DNA of 64,000 nt. It comes from Leptolyngbya sp. PCC 6406 (GTDB lineage: Bacteria > Cyanobacteriota > Cyanobacteriia > Phormidesmidales > Phormidesmidaceae). The position numbers and the translations under genes were made by a program. Below the pieces are notes generated by a model that saw only the letters and a list, made by a program, of their open reading frames with translations, made no database searches and was not told the origin of the DNA. Where the stretch lies: positions 2,420,502 through 2,484,501 of the forward strand of contig NZ_KI913949.1 of the NCBI RefSeq assembly GCF_000332095.2. Reading direction: 5' to 3'. Position 1 is the stretch's first letter, and each line of letters opens with the position of its first letter. This document shows positions 43,907-53,508 of the stretch, one piece after another.

Positions 43907-45244
43907 CTACAAGAGGCGGAGTTGGCGGGTGGGATGATCCGCGATGGCCCCTGTGGGCCGATCTCTGACCATCGTAGTTTTTTCCCCGTCAGGTTCTGCT
44001 ATCGGTTGCCAGGGAATTTCCTCCTCCTCCCCTGCCCCCACTAGCAGCGTTTGGGCGGCAGTGACCATATCGGGGGCTAGGTCTGCGAGGTCGGGACGGT
44101 TGCTGAGGTAGGTCTGGAGGGCGCTGAGGGGATCGAGGCGATCGCGGGTACCTAGTTCGGGCAAGCGAGGCCGAGAGATTTGGCTCACCAGTTGGGGGTG
44201 GATGGTGTAGGTATGGGCGGCGGCTAGGGCGGCATTCAAAACGGCGGGTTCAATGGTTTCTAGTTGGTGGGGGTGGAGGGTATAGGTGAGGCGTACCACC
44301 GCATCGGTGATGGCGGCGCGGGTAATGGCCTTCAGCAGGTGATCCTGGGGGTGTTTGGCCTGGGTGATGTCCACCGTGAGGGCCTGAAAGGGGCGCACAG
44401 GTAGGGAACAAAACTCCGCCTGGGCCTGCCCGCGCTCCACCTGCACCCAAAGGTAACCCTTGTCCTCATCCACTTCACTAAAGTCCACCCGCTCAATGCT
44501 ACCGGGGTAGGCGGTGAGGGGCTGCTGGCAGAGAATCTGGTGGCGATGAACATGGCCCAGGGCCACGTAGTCAAAGCAAGGGCGGGCCAGAAGGGCGAGG
44601 GGAACGGTGAAGCCCTTGCCCACGGCCAAGAATCGCTCGGCCCCGTAGCGGGCAGTATCGGTCATAACGTGGGCCAAGAGAATCGCCGGTACCGCCGGAT
44701 CCAGTTGGCGAATTTCCCCTTCTAGGGCCACCCGTAGCCGGTCTACAAGGCGCTGGTTCACCTCGGCCATAGACAACCCCTCAGTTTCGGGGCGAGTGAG
44801 CAGGGTGGAGGGAGTGAGCCAGGGTAGGGTGATGACCTGGATGGGGCCGTGGGCGGTATCAATAACGTGGGTGGCAAGGCGATCCCCCACGACGACACCG
44901 GGCACCCCCAGGGTGCGGTAGATGCACAGGCTGGCCCCTCCCTGCCCCTGGGCATGCTGGTCATGGTTTCCCACTAGCAGCACCGTGGGAATGCCCGCGT
45001 CGGCTAATCGGCGGAATTGACCGGCAAAGGCTTGTTGCACCAGGGGGGGCGGTGTGGCATCGGGAAAGGCATCCCCCCCAAAAAGAACGAGATCGGCGGG
45101 TTCTGCGATCGCGCGATCCACACAGAGACTAAGACTGCGCACAAAATCTTCCAGACGGGTATTCAGCCCCGTCTCCGGGTTGATGCGCCCGTGGCTGAAG
45201 CCACTGCCCATGTGAATATCCGACAGGTGCAAAATCGAAATCAT
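43907..45244 (-). CDS. sbcD: DNA exonuclease SbcD-like metallophosphoesterase
   Basis: A 445-residue nuclease subunit related to SbcD/Mre11, which processes DNA hairpins and double-strand ends with the ATPase SbcC. The calcineurin-type motifs are in order: LHLSDIHMG (~5-13), LFGGDAFPD, LLVGNHDQHAQG, LLAHVMTD and VALGHVHRHQ. An SbcD C-terminal capping region follows. No sbcC is beside it in this window. ATG 45244 starts with MISILHLSD, as usual for the family. Confidence 0.9.
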   Translation of the reverse strand: MISILHLSDIHMGSGFSHGRINPETGLNTRLEDFVRSLSLCVDRAIAEPADLVLFGGDAFPDATPPPLVQQAFAGQFRRLADAGIPTVLLVGNHDQHAQGQGGASLCIYRTLGVPGVVVGDRLATHVIDTAHGPIQVITLPWLTPSTLLTRPETEGLSMAEVNQRLVDRLRVALEGEIRQLDPAVPAILLAHVMTDTARYGAERFLAVGKGFTVPLALLARPCFDYVALGHVHRHQILCQQPLTAYPGSIERVDFSEVDEDKGYLWVQVERGQAQAEFCSLPVRPFQALTVDITQAKHPQDHLLKAITRAAITDAVVRLTYTLHPHQLETIEPAVLNAALAAAHTYTIHPQLVSQISRPRLPELGTRDRLDPLSALQTYLSNRPDLADLAPDMVTAAQTLLVGAGEEEEIPWQPIAEPDGEKTTMVRDRPTGAIADHPTRQLRLL

Positions 45245-45322
45245 GGGGAATGCAGGGCAAATGTTATGGCGTGCCCTAGGGCTGTGCTAGCTCATAGTAT
45301 AGCTGTGGCCCAAAGTTTCCCC

Positions 45323-45922
45323 CTATTCCGCTATTCCTGTCTCAAAGGTGGCCTGCAAACGCTCTTGGAGGGGCGGCAGATCTTCAATTAGAAACACCGT
45401 TATTTTGCCCATGCTAGTAAATCCCTGGGAATTGCCCGTCAACTCCCACCAATAGGCAAAGCGATCGCCCTGGCGCAGTTCCCCTTGGCGTAGAACGCCA
45501 TTGGTCATCACCACGGTATCGGCATTGGAATAGCGATAGACCACGGCAGCGCGACGGTAGTCGTTGTAAATTGTGGCATCGTAGATCACTCGCAGGGCTT
45601 CCTCCATGCGGTTGGCGGTGATGCCATCGACGATGTCCACCAGACTGGCTTCCTCCGTGCGAATCAGCCGCCCCAGCACCAAGTCCGGGGTGATCCCCGT
45701 TACTGGAATCACCGTGGCCCGAAAGCGAAAGCGGCGGGCTGGGGTTTCGGCCCGATTCACGACCAATCGTTCCGTGGGGCCGGGGCGCAGGGTGGGATGG
45801 GCGTTGATCCAGGCTTCCACGGCGGCGGTGGAGTTTCCTGGTACTGCGATCGCGGTGCCCCCCAGGAAGGCCCAGAGGCTCAACCCCAGCCCAATGGCGT
45901 AATGCTGTCTGTAATGACCCAT
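45323..45922 (-). CDS. Exported protein of unknown function
   Basis: A 199-residue protein with a signal peptide (YAIGLGLSLWAFLGGTAIA, cut near AVPG). The mature part begins with a WINAHPTLRPGPTERLVVNR segment and ends LEDLPPLQERLQATFETG-like. The pattern DLVLGRLIRTEEASLVDIVDGITANRMEEALRVIYD is compact and probably structured. It looks like a cyanobacterial periplasmic family without a known role. ATG 45922 gives the best signal peptide; a start 15 bp earlier is possible. Confidence 0.72.
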   Translation of the reverse strand: MGHYRQHYAIGLGLSLWAFLGGTAIAVPGNSTAAVEAWINAHPTLRPGPTERLVVNRAETPARRFRFRATVIPVTGITPDLVLGRLIRTEEASLVDIVDGITANRMEEALRVIYDATIYNDYRRAAVVYRYSNADTVVMTNGVLRQGELRQGDRFAYWWELTGNSQGFTSMGKITVFLIEDLPPLQERLQATFETGIAE

Positions 45923-46111
45923 GGTTTTGTCCCCCAAATGCCCCTAGTTATACACAGCTTTTCTAGGGTGCGTCATCAATTAACAGGGCAATGCTGGTGG
46001 TACAACGCCGATCGCAATTTTCTGGACTGAACACTAGAGCCGATTACACCCTGAATCACCCCCCTTAGTCCCCCCTTTCCAAGGGAGTCAGCCCCGCTGC
46101 GCCACAATTTG

Positions 46112-46158
46112 CGCCACAACATTCGCCACAATTGTTGTGTGGCGAATGTTGTGTGGCG
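46112..46158 (-). terminator. Long hairpin downstream of moeB
   Basis: CGCCACAACATTCGCCACAA (46112-46131) pairs with TTGTGTGGCGAATGTTGTGT and GGCG (46135-46158), apart from two GT bulges. It lies just past the moeB stop at 46173 on the minus strand and resembles a terminator without a T run. Confidence 0.55.
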
Positions 46159-46172
46159 AAACATTCCGGTGT

Positions 46173-47345
46173 CTAGTACTGGGGTACAGAGGGATCAATT
46201 TCTCGACTCCAAGCCAAAATTCCCCCCGTGACATTGATGCCGCCGATCCCCGCCTCCTTGAGCAGCCCCAGTGCCTTAGCGGAACGCACCCCGGACTTGC
46301 AGTGCACCACTAACTTACGACCATCGGCAAGGGAGCGCACTTTATCGAGGGCCGTCCCATTTTCAATCTCCGACAGGGGGATCAACACCGAGTCGGGGAT
46401 GCGGGCAATCTCGTATTCGTGGGGATTCCGCACATCTAGCAGGACAAAATCCTTCGTCTCCTGATCCAGAAGCTGCTTAAGGGCCACCACCGTCATCTCG
46501 GGGATAGCAGCTTGTTGGGCGGCTTCCTCTGCCTGGGCCTGGGGAATGCCACAGAACTCGTCATAGTCGATCAGGTTTTCAATCACAGGTCGGACTGGGT
46601 TGGGCCGCAGTTTTAGTTCCCGGAAGGTCATTTCCAGGGCGTTGTACAGCAGCAGTCGCCCGCTCAGGGTCGTTCCTTGGCCCGTAATGATTTTGACGGT
46701 TTCCGTGGCCTGGATCACGCCAATCATGCCGGGGAGGATGCCTAGAACGCCCCCTTCAGCACAAGAGGGGACGAGGCCAGGGGGCGGCGGTTCAGGGTAG
46801 AGATCGCGATAGTTTGGCCCATCTTCATAGTTAAAGACCGTGGCCTGTCCTTCAAAGCGGTAGATAGACCCATACACATTGGGTTTGTTCAGCAGTACGC
46901 AGGCATCGTTGACCAGGTAGCGGGTGGGGAAATTATCGGTGCCATCTACCACAATGTCGTAGGGCTCAAAGATCTCTAGGGCATTTGCCGAAGACAGCCG
47001 GGTATTGTACAACTCCACTTCGCAGTAGGGGTTGATTTCTAGGATGCGGGCCTTGGCGGACTCGATTTTGAGTTTGCCCACCCAGGCGGTGCCGTGGATG
47101 ATCTGGCGCTGAAGATTGGAATGATCCACCACGTCAAAATCGACGATGCCGATGCGGCCTACACCGGCGGCGGCCAGGTACAGTAGCAGCGGCGATCCCA
47201 GTCCCCCCGTACCGACGCAGAGGACACTGGCGGCCTTGAGGCGCTTCTGACCCTCTAGGCCAATTTCCGGCAGGATCAGGTGGCGCGAGAAGCGCTCGTA
47301 CTCTTCGGGTAATAGCTGGATCGTGTCCAAATTGGGATTGAGCAT
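46173..47345 (-). CDS. moeB: Molybdopterin/thiamine adenylyltransferase MoeB with rhodanese domain
   Basis: A 390-residue E1-like enzyme that adenylates the C-terminus of ubiquitin-like sulfur carriers (MoaD/ThiS) and, through a rhodanese domain, can supply sulfur. The ThiF domain has CVGTGGLGSPLLLYLAAAGVG (ATP loop), DHSNLQRQIIH, and the catalytic-Cys region VPSCAEGGVLG. The rhodanese domain (~280-390) has VLLDVRNPHEYEIARIPDS and active-site HCKSGVRS. The start at ATG 47345 (MLNPNLDTIQLLPEEYERFSRH) matches family length. It sits 139 bp behind the JAMM peptidase gene in the same direction. Confidence 0.93.
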   Translation of the reverse strand: MLNPNLDTIQLLPEEYERFSRHLILPEIGLEGQKRLKAASVLCVGTGGLGSPLLLYLAAAGVGRIGIVDFDVVDHSNLQRQIIHGTAWVGKLKIESAKARILEINPYCEVELYNTRLSSANALEIFEPYDIVVDGTDNFPTRYLVNDACVLLNKPNVYGSIYRFEGQATVFNYEDGPNYRDLYPEPPPPGLVPSCAEGGVLGILPGMIGVIQATETVKIITGQGTTLSGRLLLYNALEMTFRELKLRPNPVRPVIENLIDYDEFCGIPQAQAEEAAQQAAIPEMTVVALKQLLDQETKDFVLLDVRNPHEYEIARIPDSVLIPLSEIENGTALDKVRSLADGRKLVVHCKSGVRSAKALGLLKEAGIGGINVTGGILAWSREIDPSVPQY

Positions 47346-47483
47346 AGCTTGGCTGGGAGAGTGGGCAGCAGTGCGGCTATCCAAGTGTCCGCTGCCAGGG
47401 GTCAGCCTAGGGGCGAGGACCAAGGCGGCACGGGCAATGGAGCGCGGGCAAAAGACCGCAAGATCCTATCTTAGTTCAAGATA

Positions 47484-47963
47484 TCAGGGGCTTGGGTCAC
47501 TCCTAATTTCTATCGGCTCGGGTTGAAATTGCTGATTTTCATCCAATCGCCAACTTTGAAAATCGTCGCCTCGGCCTTGACGCACCGACAGAATCGGGTA
47601 GGAATAGCCATTCCAGGCTAGGGTGCGATCGCACTCTGAGGGCACCGCCGGATGGTCGGGATGGGAGTGATAAATGCCCACAATCACCCAACCGCGATCG
47701 CGGGCCTGCCCTTGGGCCGTGAGCAAATCTTTGGGATCAACCCAATATCGCCGCCGCCGATCCAGATCCGGGGCACCAGTTCGCCCCATCAATTCCCCTT
47801 GGTCAGGGGTCCATTGGTTATGGAGGGGCCGGACTTCATAGACAGTGCGATCGCCACTGGGATCTATTACCCCCAGCAGCACCCCACAGCACTCCTCGGG
47901 ATAAACCTGCTCCCCCTGTTGCCGTATTCGTTGGTATTGAAACCCATTCAAAATCAAAGTCAA
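47484..47963 (-). CDS. JAMM (Mov34/MPN+) metallopeptidase, M67 family
   Basis: A 159-residue JAB1/MPN+ peptidase. The metal-site pattern is exact: His99-Ser-His101, then Ser109 and Asp112 (HSHPDHPAVPSECD), with upstream Glu24 (PEECCG). Bacterial M67 proteins of this size cut amino acids or tails from ubiquitin-like sulfur carriers (the Mec protein acting on CysO is the known case). The position just upstream of moeB supports such a role in sulfur-carrier processing. Confidence 0.9.
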   Translation of the reverse strand: MTLILNGFQYQRIRQQGEQVYPEECCGVLLGVIDPSGDRTVYEVRPLHNQWTPDQGELMGRTGAPDLDRRRRYWVDPKDLLTAQGQARDRGWVIVGIYHSHPDHPAVPSECDRTLAWNGYSYPILSVRQGRGDDFQSWRLDENQQFQPEPIEIRSDPSP

Positions 47964-48448
47964 GGTTGTCTAGCTGAGTGGGGACACCTTTACAGGGTAA
48001 GCGTACAAGGAGACAAGGGTAAGAACCGCTTCCAGATCACCCTGCCACAAGTTCGTCATATTCCCTAGCTACCTTGATAGAGTCAGGGTTTAGCTCCCCT
48101 TATTATCAAAATCAAATCTTATTTGGCTACCCCCTATTCAATCGTAGGGCGAATAGTATAAAGCCTCTGGCTTGGCTTCGCCTAATGCTCCTACGGTTTA
48201 GCTGTTTGAGAATCGGGGTTATATGATTCGGATTTGGGATTAGATCGGCAACCAGTCGCCAATTCTAAGGGTAAGAGCGCAGTAACCGTTCACAGCACTA
48301 CTTCCCTTCGAACAAGGAATAAAGGGTTGCAACGGTTGAGCTGGAGGCGAGTGAATTATTACGGTAGAAAAGCTCTATCATCTTTCAACTTCATCCTCCA
48401 ACTTCTAGAGGTTTTCCACTACGTAACGTCACTTTATCGACATTTCCG
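47964..48448. other. Divergent intergenic region, nothing recognised
   Basis: Between the JAMM gene and the TpsA gene. It must contain both promoters. Short inverted fragments occur around 48140-48200 (GGCTTCGCC-type sequence). There is no convincing coding frame. Confidence 0.5.
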
Positions 48449-50845
48449 ATGCTCAAAACCATCATTTACTCAGCGACTAGTCTATGTTTGTCCAGTAGCC
48501 TTGTTCCCTTAGCCGGTCTCCCCGCCTTTGCCCTGCCCACAGGTGGCAGTGTCATTTCTGGAGAGGTTCAAATTACCCCCCACAGTGACCACCGCCTCGA
48601 TATCAATCAATCCAGTCATCGCGCCATCATCCACTGGGATACCTTCAACCTGAGCGAAGGCCACCACATCTTCTTCCATCACCCCTCCGGGGATGCTGCC
48701 ACATTGAACCGAGTACTGGGGAATACCCCCTCTAGCATTGCGGGACAAATCAATGCTCTGGGAACGGTGTTGATTCTCAACCCCAACGGTATTCTCTTCA
48801 CTGAAACGGCCCTGATCGATGTGGGTGGTCTGCTGGCCACCAGCCTGTCTGTGAATGAACAGGACTTTATCTCTGGCCTACCCTTAACCCTGGGGGCGGT
48901 GGGCACCCCTGGCAATGTGGTAAATCGGGGCCAAATCACCGTGCGAGAGGGGGGCTATGCCGCCCTAGTGGCCCCCCAAGTGGCGAACCAAGGAGTGATT
49001 TTGGCCCGCTTGGGTCGCATTGATCTGGCGGCGGGCAGTCAGGCCACCCTAGATCTGTATGGCGATGGCCTACTGAGTTTGACGATTGACCCAGCCTTGG
49101 CGGCAAACAACCCAGACATTGCAGCTTTGATTGCCCACAGCGGCACCCTCTCTGCCGATGGGGGGCAAGTGTGGCTCTCAGCAGCAGCGGGGGCAGCGGT
49201 GTTGAACCAGGTGATCAACACTACAGGCATTATCGAAGCACAGCAGGTAGATCAGCAGGGGGGGCGGATTGTCCTCTCTGGCGGTGACGGCACCATTGCC
49301 CTGGGGGGCAGGGTGAATGCAGAAGGAGGTCAGGTCAACATCAGCAGCGCAGCTCTCAATGTGAGCAGTGAGATTGGGGTACCCCGTGGGGTGGGTAGTG
49401 GCGCGGCAGATACGACGGTGATGTTGAATCTGGGTACAGCCACCCAAGAGGGGCGATTGGAAATTCAGGAGTCGGGATTTTTGCGGGTGCGGGAGCTATC
49501 TCTAGATTCGCCCCACCTCACTGGGGTAGGAATTGCGATCGCAAACACTCGTGCAGATGGTCTCCATAGCACCGTGCTCCATCTGAATACGGGAATTACA
49601 GTGGAGAACTACGGTTTCAACCCCTCCACCATAGTCAACGTAGCCCTAGGCAGCAGCATCCAATCGGGCGTCAACGCCGTTGCCAACGGCGGCACAGTCA
49701 ATCTAGCCGCAGGCACCCATACCGAGGGAACGACTCTAACCCTGGCTAACCGCACCCTCACGCTACGGGGAACAGGAGCTAACACCACGGCGATTAGTGG
49801 AGCCAACAGCTATCAAATCTTCAATATCTCAGGCACCTCCGATGTCACCTTCGACGGCCTCACCCTGCAAGCGGGGCATCAGCTACCGGGATCTGGGGGC
49901 GCTATTTTTGCAGGCACCGGCAGCACCGTCACTATCAATAACAGTGCCCTAGTCGGTAACCATGCCAATGGTCTGGGGGGCGGCATCTACGTTGGCGCTG
50001 GCAGCACGGTAACTCTTTTCAACAGCAACCTCTCAGCCAATACCGCTGAAAATGCAGCCAACAATGGCGCAGGGGGTGCTCTGCTCAATGATGGAGGTAC
50101 CGTCAGGATTACCAACAGCACCCTCTCGGGAAATCAGGCCAATTATGGGGGGGCGCTACGTAATCAAAATAATGGCATAGTCACGATTACCAACAGCACC
50201 CTGACAGGCAACCTAGGGACTCACCCCACCAGTGCGATCTCAACAGGCGGGATTCGCATTGCCTCGGGCACCGTCACCGTCACCAACAGTATCGTAGCGG
50301 GCAATAGTGCCCATGCCAATAATGCTCCCCAGGAGGTGTCCGGCCCGCTTATCTCCGGTGGCCATAACTTGGTAGGCACGAACGGTAATGCGGGCGGATT
50401 CCCAGCCATCGCCAGCGATATTGTCCTGCCAGGTGCGATTGCCACTGCCCTAGGTCCCCTAGCGAACAATGGTGGCCCCACCCAGACCCACGCCTTAGTA
50501 CCCGGTAGCCCCGCCATTGATGCGGGTAGTAATGGGGCAGTTTCCCCAGAAGTGACCACAGATCAACGAGAATTTGGGAGCCGCATCGTAGGGGCAGCGG
50601 TCGATATCGGAGCCTACGAGTTTGGGGCGGCCCCATCCATAGCCCCAGCCCCAAACGCTACCCCAGCTCCCTTTAGAACAGGAGTAGCTGTTGTAGGTCC
50701 TCAGCCGTGTCAAGTGCCCACAGCATTGCCCGAAGCCCTCGAAATTCCAAGAGAAGAAGAATTTACGGCTCTAAAAGTTTGCGGCTCCATGGCGATTCAG
50801 AGATCACAGCCGCCACGAAGCCGGACAAACGCCCCACCTTACTGA
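48449..50845 (+). CDS. Two-partner secretion exoprotein (TpsA, filamentous haemagglutinin-like)
   Basis: A 798-residue exported protein. Signal peptide (~1-29) ends at AFALPTGG. The TPS domain follows (~30-250) with DINQSSHRAIIHWDTFNLSEGH and the NPNGILF motif, required for recognition by the outer-membrane partner. The body is a beta-helix with repeated (I/V)TISN.(A/T)L.GN-type coils rich in Gly/Asn (~430-640). The C-terminal unit NNGGPTQTHALVPGSPAIDAG...GAYEFG is of the choice-of-anchor-Q kind. The transporter gene follows 188 bp downstream. Confidence 0.9.
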   Translation: MLKTIIYSATSLCLSSSLVPLAGLPAFALPTGGSVISGEVQITPHSDHRLDINQSSHRAIIHWDTFNLSEGHHIFFHHPSGDAATLNRVLGNTPSSIAGQINALGTVLILNPNGILFTETALIDVGGLLATSLSVNEQDFISGLPLTLGAVGTPGNVVNRGQITVREGGYAALVAPQVANQGVILARLGRIDLAAGSQATLDLYGDGLLSLTIDPALAANNPDIAALIAHSGTLSADGGQVWLSAAAGAAVLNQVINTTGIIEAQQVDQQGGRIVLSGGDGTIALGGRVNAEGGQVNISSAALNVSSEIGVPRGVGSGAADTTVMLNLGTATQEGRLEIQESGFLRVRELSLDSPHLTGVGIAIANTRADGLHSTVLHLNTGITVENYGFNPSTIVNVALGSSIQSGVNAVANGGTVNLAAGTHTEGTTLTLANRTLTLRGTGANTTAISGANSYQIFNISGTSDVTFDGLTLQAGHQLPGSGGAIFAGTGSTVTINNSALVGNHANGLGGGIYVGAGSTVTLFNSNLSANTAENAANNGAGGALLNDGGTVRITNSTLSGNQANYGGALRNQNNGIVTITNSTLTGNLGTHPTSAISTGGIRIASGTVTVTNSIVAGNSAHANNAPQEVSGPLISGGHNLVGTNGNAGGFPAIASDIVLPGAIATALGPLANNGGPTQTHALVPGSPAIDAGSNGAVSPEVTTDQREFGSRIVGAAVDIGAYEFGAAPSIAPAPNATPAPFRTGVAVVGPQPCQVPTALPEALEIPREEEFTALKVCGSMAIQRSQPPRSRTNAPPY

Positions 50846-50920
50846 CCTAGGGCATGGGGAGAATTAACGGGAAAACCCTTGTGGGGTAGGCATGATCACG
50901 CCCGCTCTACTGCATCAAGC

Positions 50921-50975
50921 TAGGGGCTGTCCCCCCCATAACCAGGAACCTGGCTTTGATGGTCCACAGCCCCTA
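50921..50975. repeat. Inverted repeat between the exoprotein and transporter genes
   Basis: TAGGGGCTGT (50921-50930) and ACAGCCCCTA (50966-50975) enclose an inner hairpin CCAGG/CCTGG. It is followed by a run of A, not T, so it may attenuate or stabilise the transcript rather than end it. Confidence 0.65.
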
Positions 50976-51033
50976 AAAAAAGCAGCAGCAAGAAGGCCGT
51001 TAGGCTATACACCCCAACACCCCAATACCCATC

Positions 51034-52722
51034 ATGCTTAGCCTCCGTCTACTAACAGGACTAGCCCTGCTTCTGCCTACGCTTGCCCAAGCCCAACCCG
51101 CACTACCCCCCAGCGACGACCCCGGACGGATAGAGCAAAACCTGCCCCCCATCGCTCCACCCCCCCCATCGGACGACCTAGTAATACCCGCCACGGAAGA
51201 CCGCACTCCACCCGCGCACGCCGATGCAATCCAGTTCCACCTAGAATCCCTCGTTATAGAAGGCGTAACCGTTTATAGCCCACAAGAACTAGAAGTGTTC
51301 TATCGCCACCTGATTGGTCGCGAGATCACCCTACGCACCCTCTACGATATTGCCAACCAACTCAGTGCCCAATATCGCCAAGACGATTACGTTCTCTCCC
51401 GCGTTGTGGTACCCGCCCAAACTGTAGAAGGGGGAGAGGTCAGACTACAAGCCATCGAAGGCTACATCGAAGGGGTGGATTTGCCCGACAGCTCCCTACC
51501 CAGTGGTCTACAACAGCGCATCCTAGACTACAGCAATCCCCTCAGCCAAGAGCAGCCCCTACGACTCAGCACTTTAGAACGGAGTTTGCTGCTGATCAAC
51601 GATCTGCCAGGGGTAACCCTCGCCAGCACCCTCAGCCCCGGCACTGAAACCGGGGCCACACGTCTGCGGCTTACCCCCCGGTACGAAGCCATCAATGCTG
51701 CTCTAGGGATGAATAACCAAGGCAGCGCCACCCTGGGGCCATTGCGAGCCCAAGGTGGTATCTTCCTCAACTCCCTGGTGCTGGGTACCGGAGAACAGCT
51801 CAGCCTTACAGGGGGTACCACCCCAGCGGAAGTGAGCCAACTTACCAGCTTCGCCCTAGGCTTGGATGTCCCCACCGGTCCAGACGGACTGCAATTCACC
51901 AGCCGCTTTGCCTACACCCACATTCGCCCCGGTGGTGCCCTGAGTGTCTTCAGCATTGACGGAGAGACCTACCGGGGTAGCCTGGGGCTCAGCTATCCCC
52001 TGCAACGAAGCCGGCGGCAAAACATCATTCTGCGGGGCAGCCTAGAGGCCAGCAGTCGTACTACCCGCACCACCCTTCTGGGTTCTCCTATCATGCTGAG
52101 CCAAGATCAGCAGGTGGTCGCACGACTGGCAGCCCAGATCAACCGCCAGGATGCCAGCGGGATTTGGTGGGGGGATTTGGAGCTGTCCCAAGGGTTGGGA
52201 GGATCTCCCGATGCAGTGGATCGCCCCCGCTCCCGTGCTGAAGGTCGTCTAGGGTTCACGAGCCTACGCGCTGAGATCACTCGCCGTCAATTCCTCTCCG
52301 CTGGCTTCAATCTGGAGTTGGGAGCCACAGGGCAGATAGCCAGCAGTAGTCTACTGGTGGGAGAGCAGTTCGGCCTGGGCGGTAACCGCTTTGGGCGAGG
52401 CTTCATTGCTTCCGAGGTGTTAGGAGATGCGGGCTATGGCCTGCGGGCGGAGCTACAGCGGCCCTTTGGCTATGTTCTGGCTGGATCACCGATGGTCACT
52501 CAGCCCTACCTGTTCTATGACTATGGCCAAGTGTTTCGCTATCGACCTACGGTCGTGGAAAATGCCACCGACAGCCTCAGTTCCGCTGGGGTAGGGCTAC
52601 GCCATAGCATTGGCTCCTGGCTCTTGGCAGATCTGACCCTAGCCTTTCCCCTCAGCCGCACCGATACCCCTCTAGCGAATAACGCTCCTCGGTTTTTCTT
52701 TAACCTTCAGGCATTTTTCTAG
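51034..52722 (+). CDS. ShlB/FhaC-type outer-membrane transporter (TpsB)
   Basis: A 562-residue Omp85-superfamily protein. A signal peptide (LRLLTGLALLLPTLAQAQ) and Pro-rich linker come first. A POTRA domain follows (~65-215: IEGVTVYSPQELEVFYRHLIGREITLRTLYDIANQLSAQYRQDDYVLSRVVVP, and LNDLPGV-like LLINDLPGVTLAS). The rest is a 16-strand-type barrel ending in Phe (FFFNLQAFF), as expected for outer-membrane insertion. It should secrete the exoprotein encoded just upstream. Confidence 0.93.
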   Translation: MLSLRLLTGLALLLPTLAQAQPALPPSDDPGRIEQNLPPIAPPPPSDDLVIPATEDRTPPAHADAIQFHLESLVIEGVTVYSPQELEVFYRHLIGREITLRTLYDIANQLSAQYRQDDYVLSRVVVPAQTVEGGEVRLQAIEGYIEGVDLPDSSLPSGLQQRILDYSNPLSQEQPLRLSTLERSLLLINDLPGVTLASTLSPGTETGATRLRLTPRYEAINAALGMNNQGSATLGPLRAQGGIFLNSLVLGTGEQLSLTGGTTPAEVSQLTSFALGLDVPTGPDGLQFTSRFAYTHIRPGGALSVFSIDGETYRGSLGLSYPLQRSRRQNIILRGSLEASSRTTRTTLLGSPIMLSQDQQVVARLAAQINRQDASGIWWGDLELSQGLGGSPDAVDRPRSRAEGRLGFTSLRAEITRRQFLSAGFNLELGATGQIASSSLLVGEQFGLGGNRFGRGFIASEVLGDAGYGLRAELQRPFGYVLAGSPMVTQPYLFYDYGQVFRYRPTVVENATDSLSSAGVGLRHSIGSWLLADLTLAFPLSRTDTPLANNAPRFFFNLQAFF

Positions 52723-52807
52723 GGGCCAAAGAAAGGCACTCCCTGGCGGCCCTCTGTCGTCACGCTACTATGTTAAACACGATGTGCCTTGGGTATTTCA
52801 ACCATTT

Positions 52808-53500
52808 ATGAGTTCAATACAAGCTGTGCAAGCCCCCTATGGTGGTGGTGGCGGTGCCTACTACCGCACTCCCCCGCCAGATCTGCCCTCTCTGCTCCTC
52901 AAGGAGCGCATTATCTACCTAGGGTTACCCCTAGTCTCTGCTGATGAGTACAAGCGGCAGCTTGGGGTAGACGTGACCAAGCTGATCATCGCCCAACTGC
53001 TCTTCTTGCAGTTTGATGATCCCGATAAGCCCATCTACTTTTACATCAACTCCACTGGCACCTCTTGGTACACCGGTGATGCCATCGGCCAGGAAACGGA
53101 AGCCTTCGCCATCTGCGACACCATGGGCTACGTCAAGCCCCCCATCCACACCATCTGCATCGGACAAGCGATGGGCACCGCTGCAATGATCCTGGCCTCA
53201 GGGACTAAGGGTTTCCGGGCCAGTCTGCCCCACGCCACCATTGTGCTCAACCAAGCCCGTGTCGGTATGGGTCGCAGCCAAGCCACGGATATTCAAATCC
53301 GGGCGAAGGAAGTTCTAGAGAATAAAGCGGCTATGCTGGATATCCTGGCGAAAAATACGGGCAAAACCCCGGCCCAAATTGCCAAGGATACCGACCGCAT
53401 GTTTTACCTGACGCCCCCCGAGGCTAAGGAATACGGCTTAATCGATCGGGTGTTAGAGAGCACCAAGGATCTGCCCAAAGCGCTGCCCGCATTGGTTTAG
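52808..53500 (+). CDS. clpR: ClpR: inactive Clp protease proteolytic-like subunit
   Basis: A 230-residue ClpP-fold subunit of the cytoplasmic Clp protease core. The catalytic Ser position reads IGQAMGTAAM (Gly instead of Ser in the GLAASMGA alignment) and the catalytic His reads VLNQA (Asn), so it is inactive, as in ClpR. The N-terminus SSIQAVQAPYGG and RTPPPDLPSLLLKERIIYLG is very close to plastid ClpR wording. ATG 52808 is chosen for that reason; GTG 52784 is in frame upstream. It is the first of three clp genes in one direction, spaced 8 and 45 bp. Confidence 0.88.
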   Translation: MSSIQAVQAPYGGGGGAYYRTPPPDLPSLLLKERIIYLGLPLVSADEYKRQLGVDVTKLIIAQLLFLQFDDPDKPIYFYINSTGTSWYTGDAIGQETEAFAICDTMGYVKPPIHTICIGQAMGTAAMILASGTKGFRASLPHATIVLNQARVGMGRSQATDIQIRAKEVLENKAAMLDILAKNTGKTPAQIAKDTDRMFYLTPPEAKEYGLIDRVLESTKDLPKALPALV

Positions 53501-53508
53501 GTGGCCCT

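Noticed and set aside
49178..49447. Minus-strand frames inside the TpsA gene
   Set aside because: Several antisense frames occur across this repetitive beta-helix coding region; none has a start context or family features.
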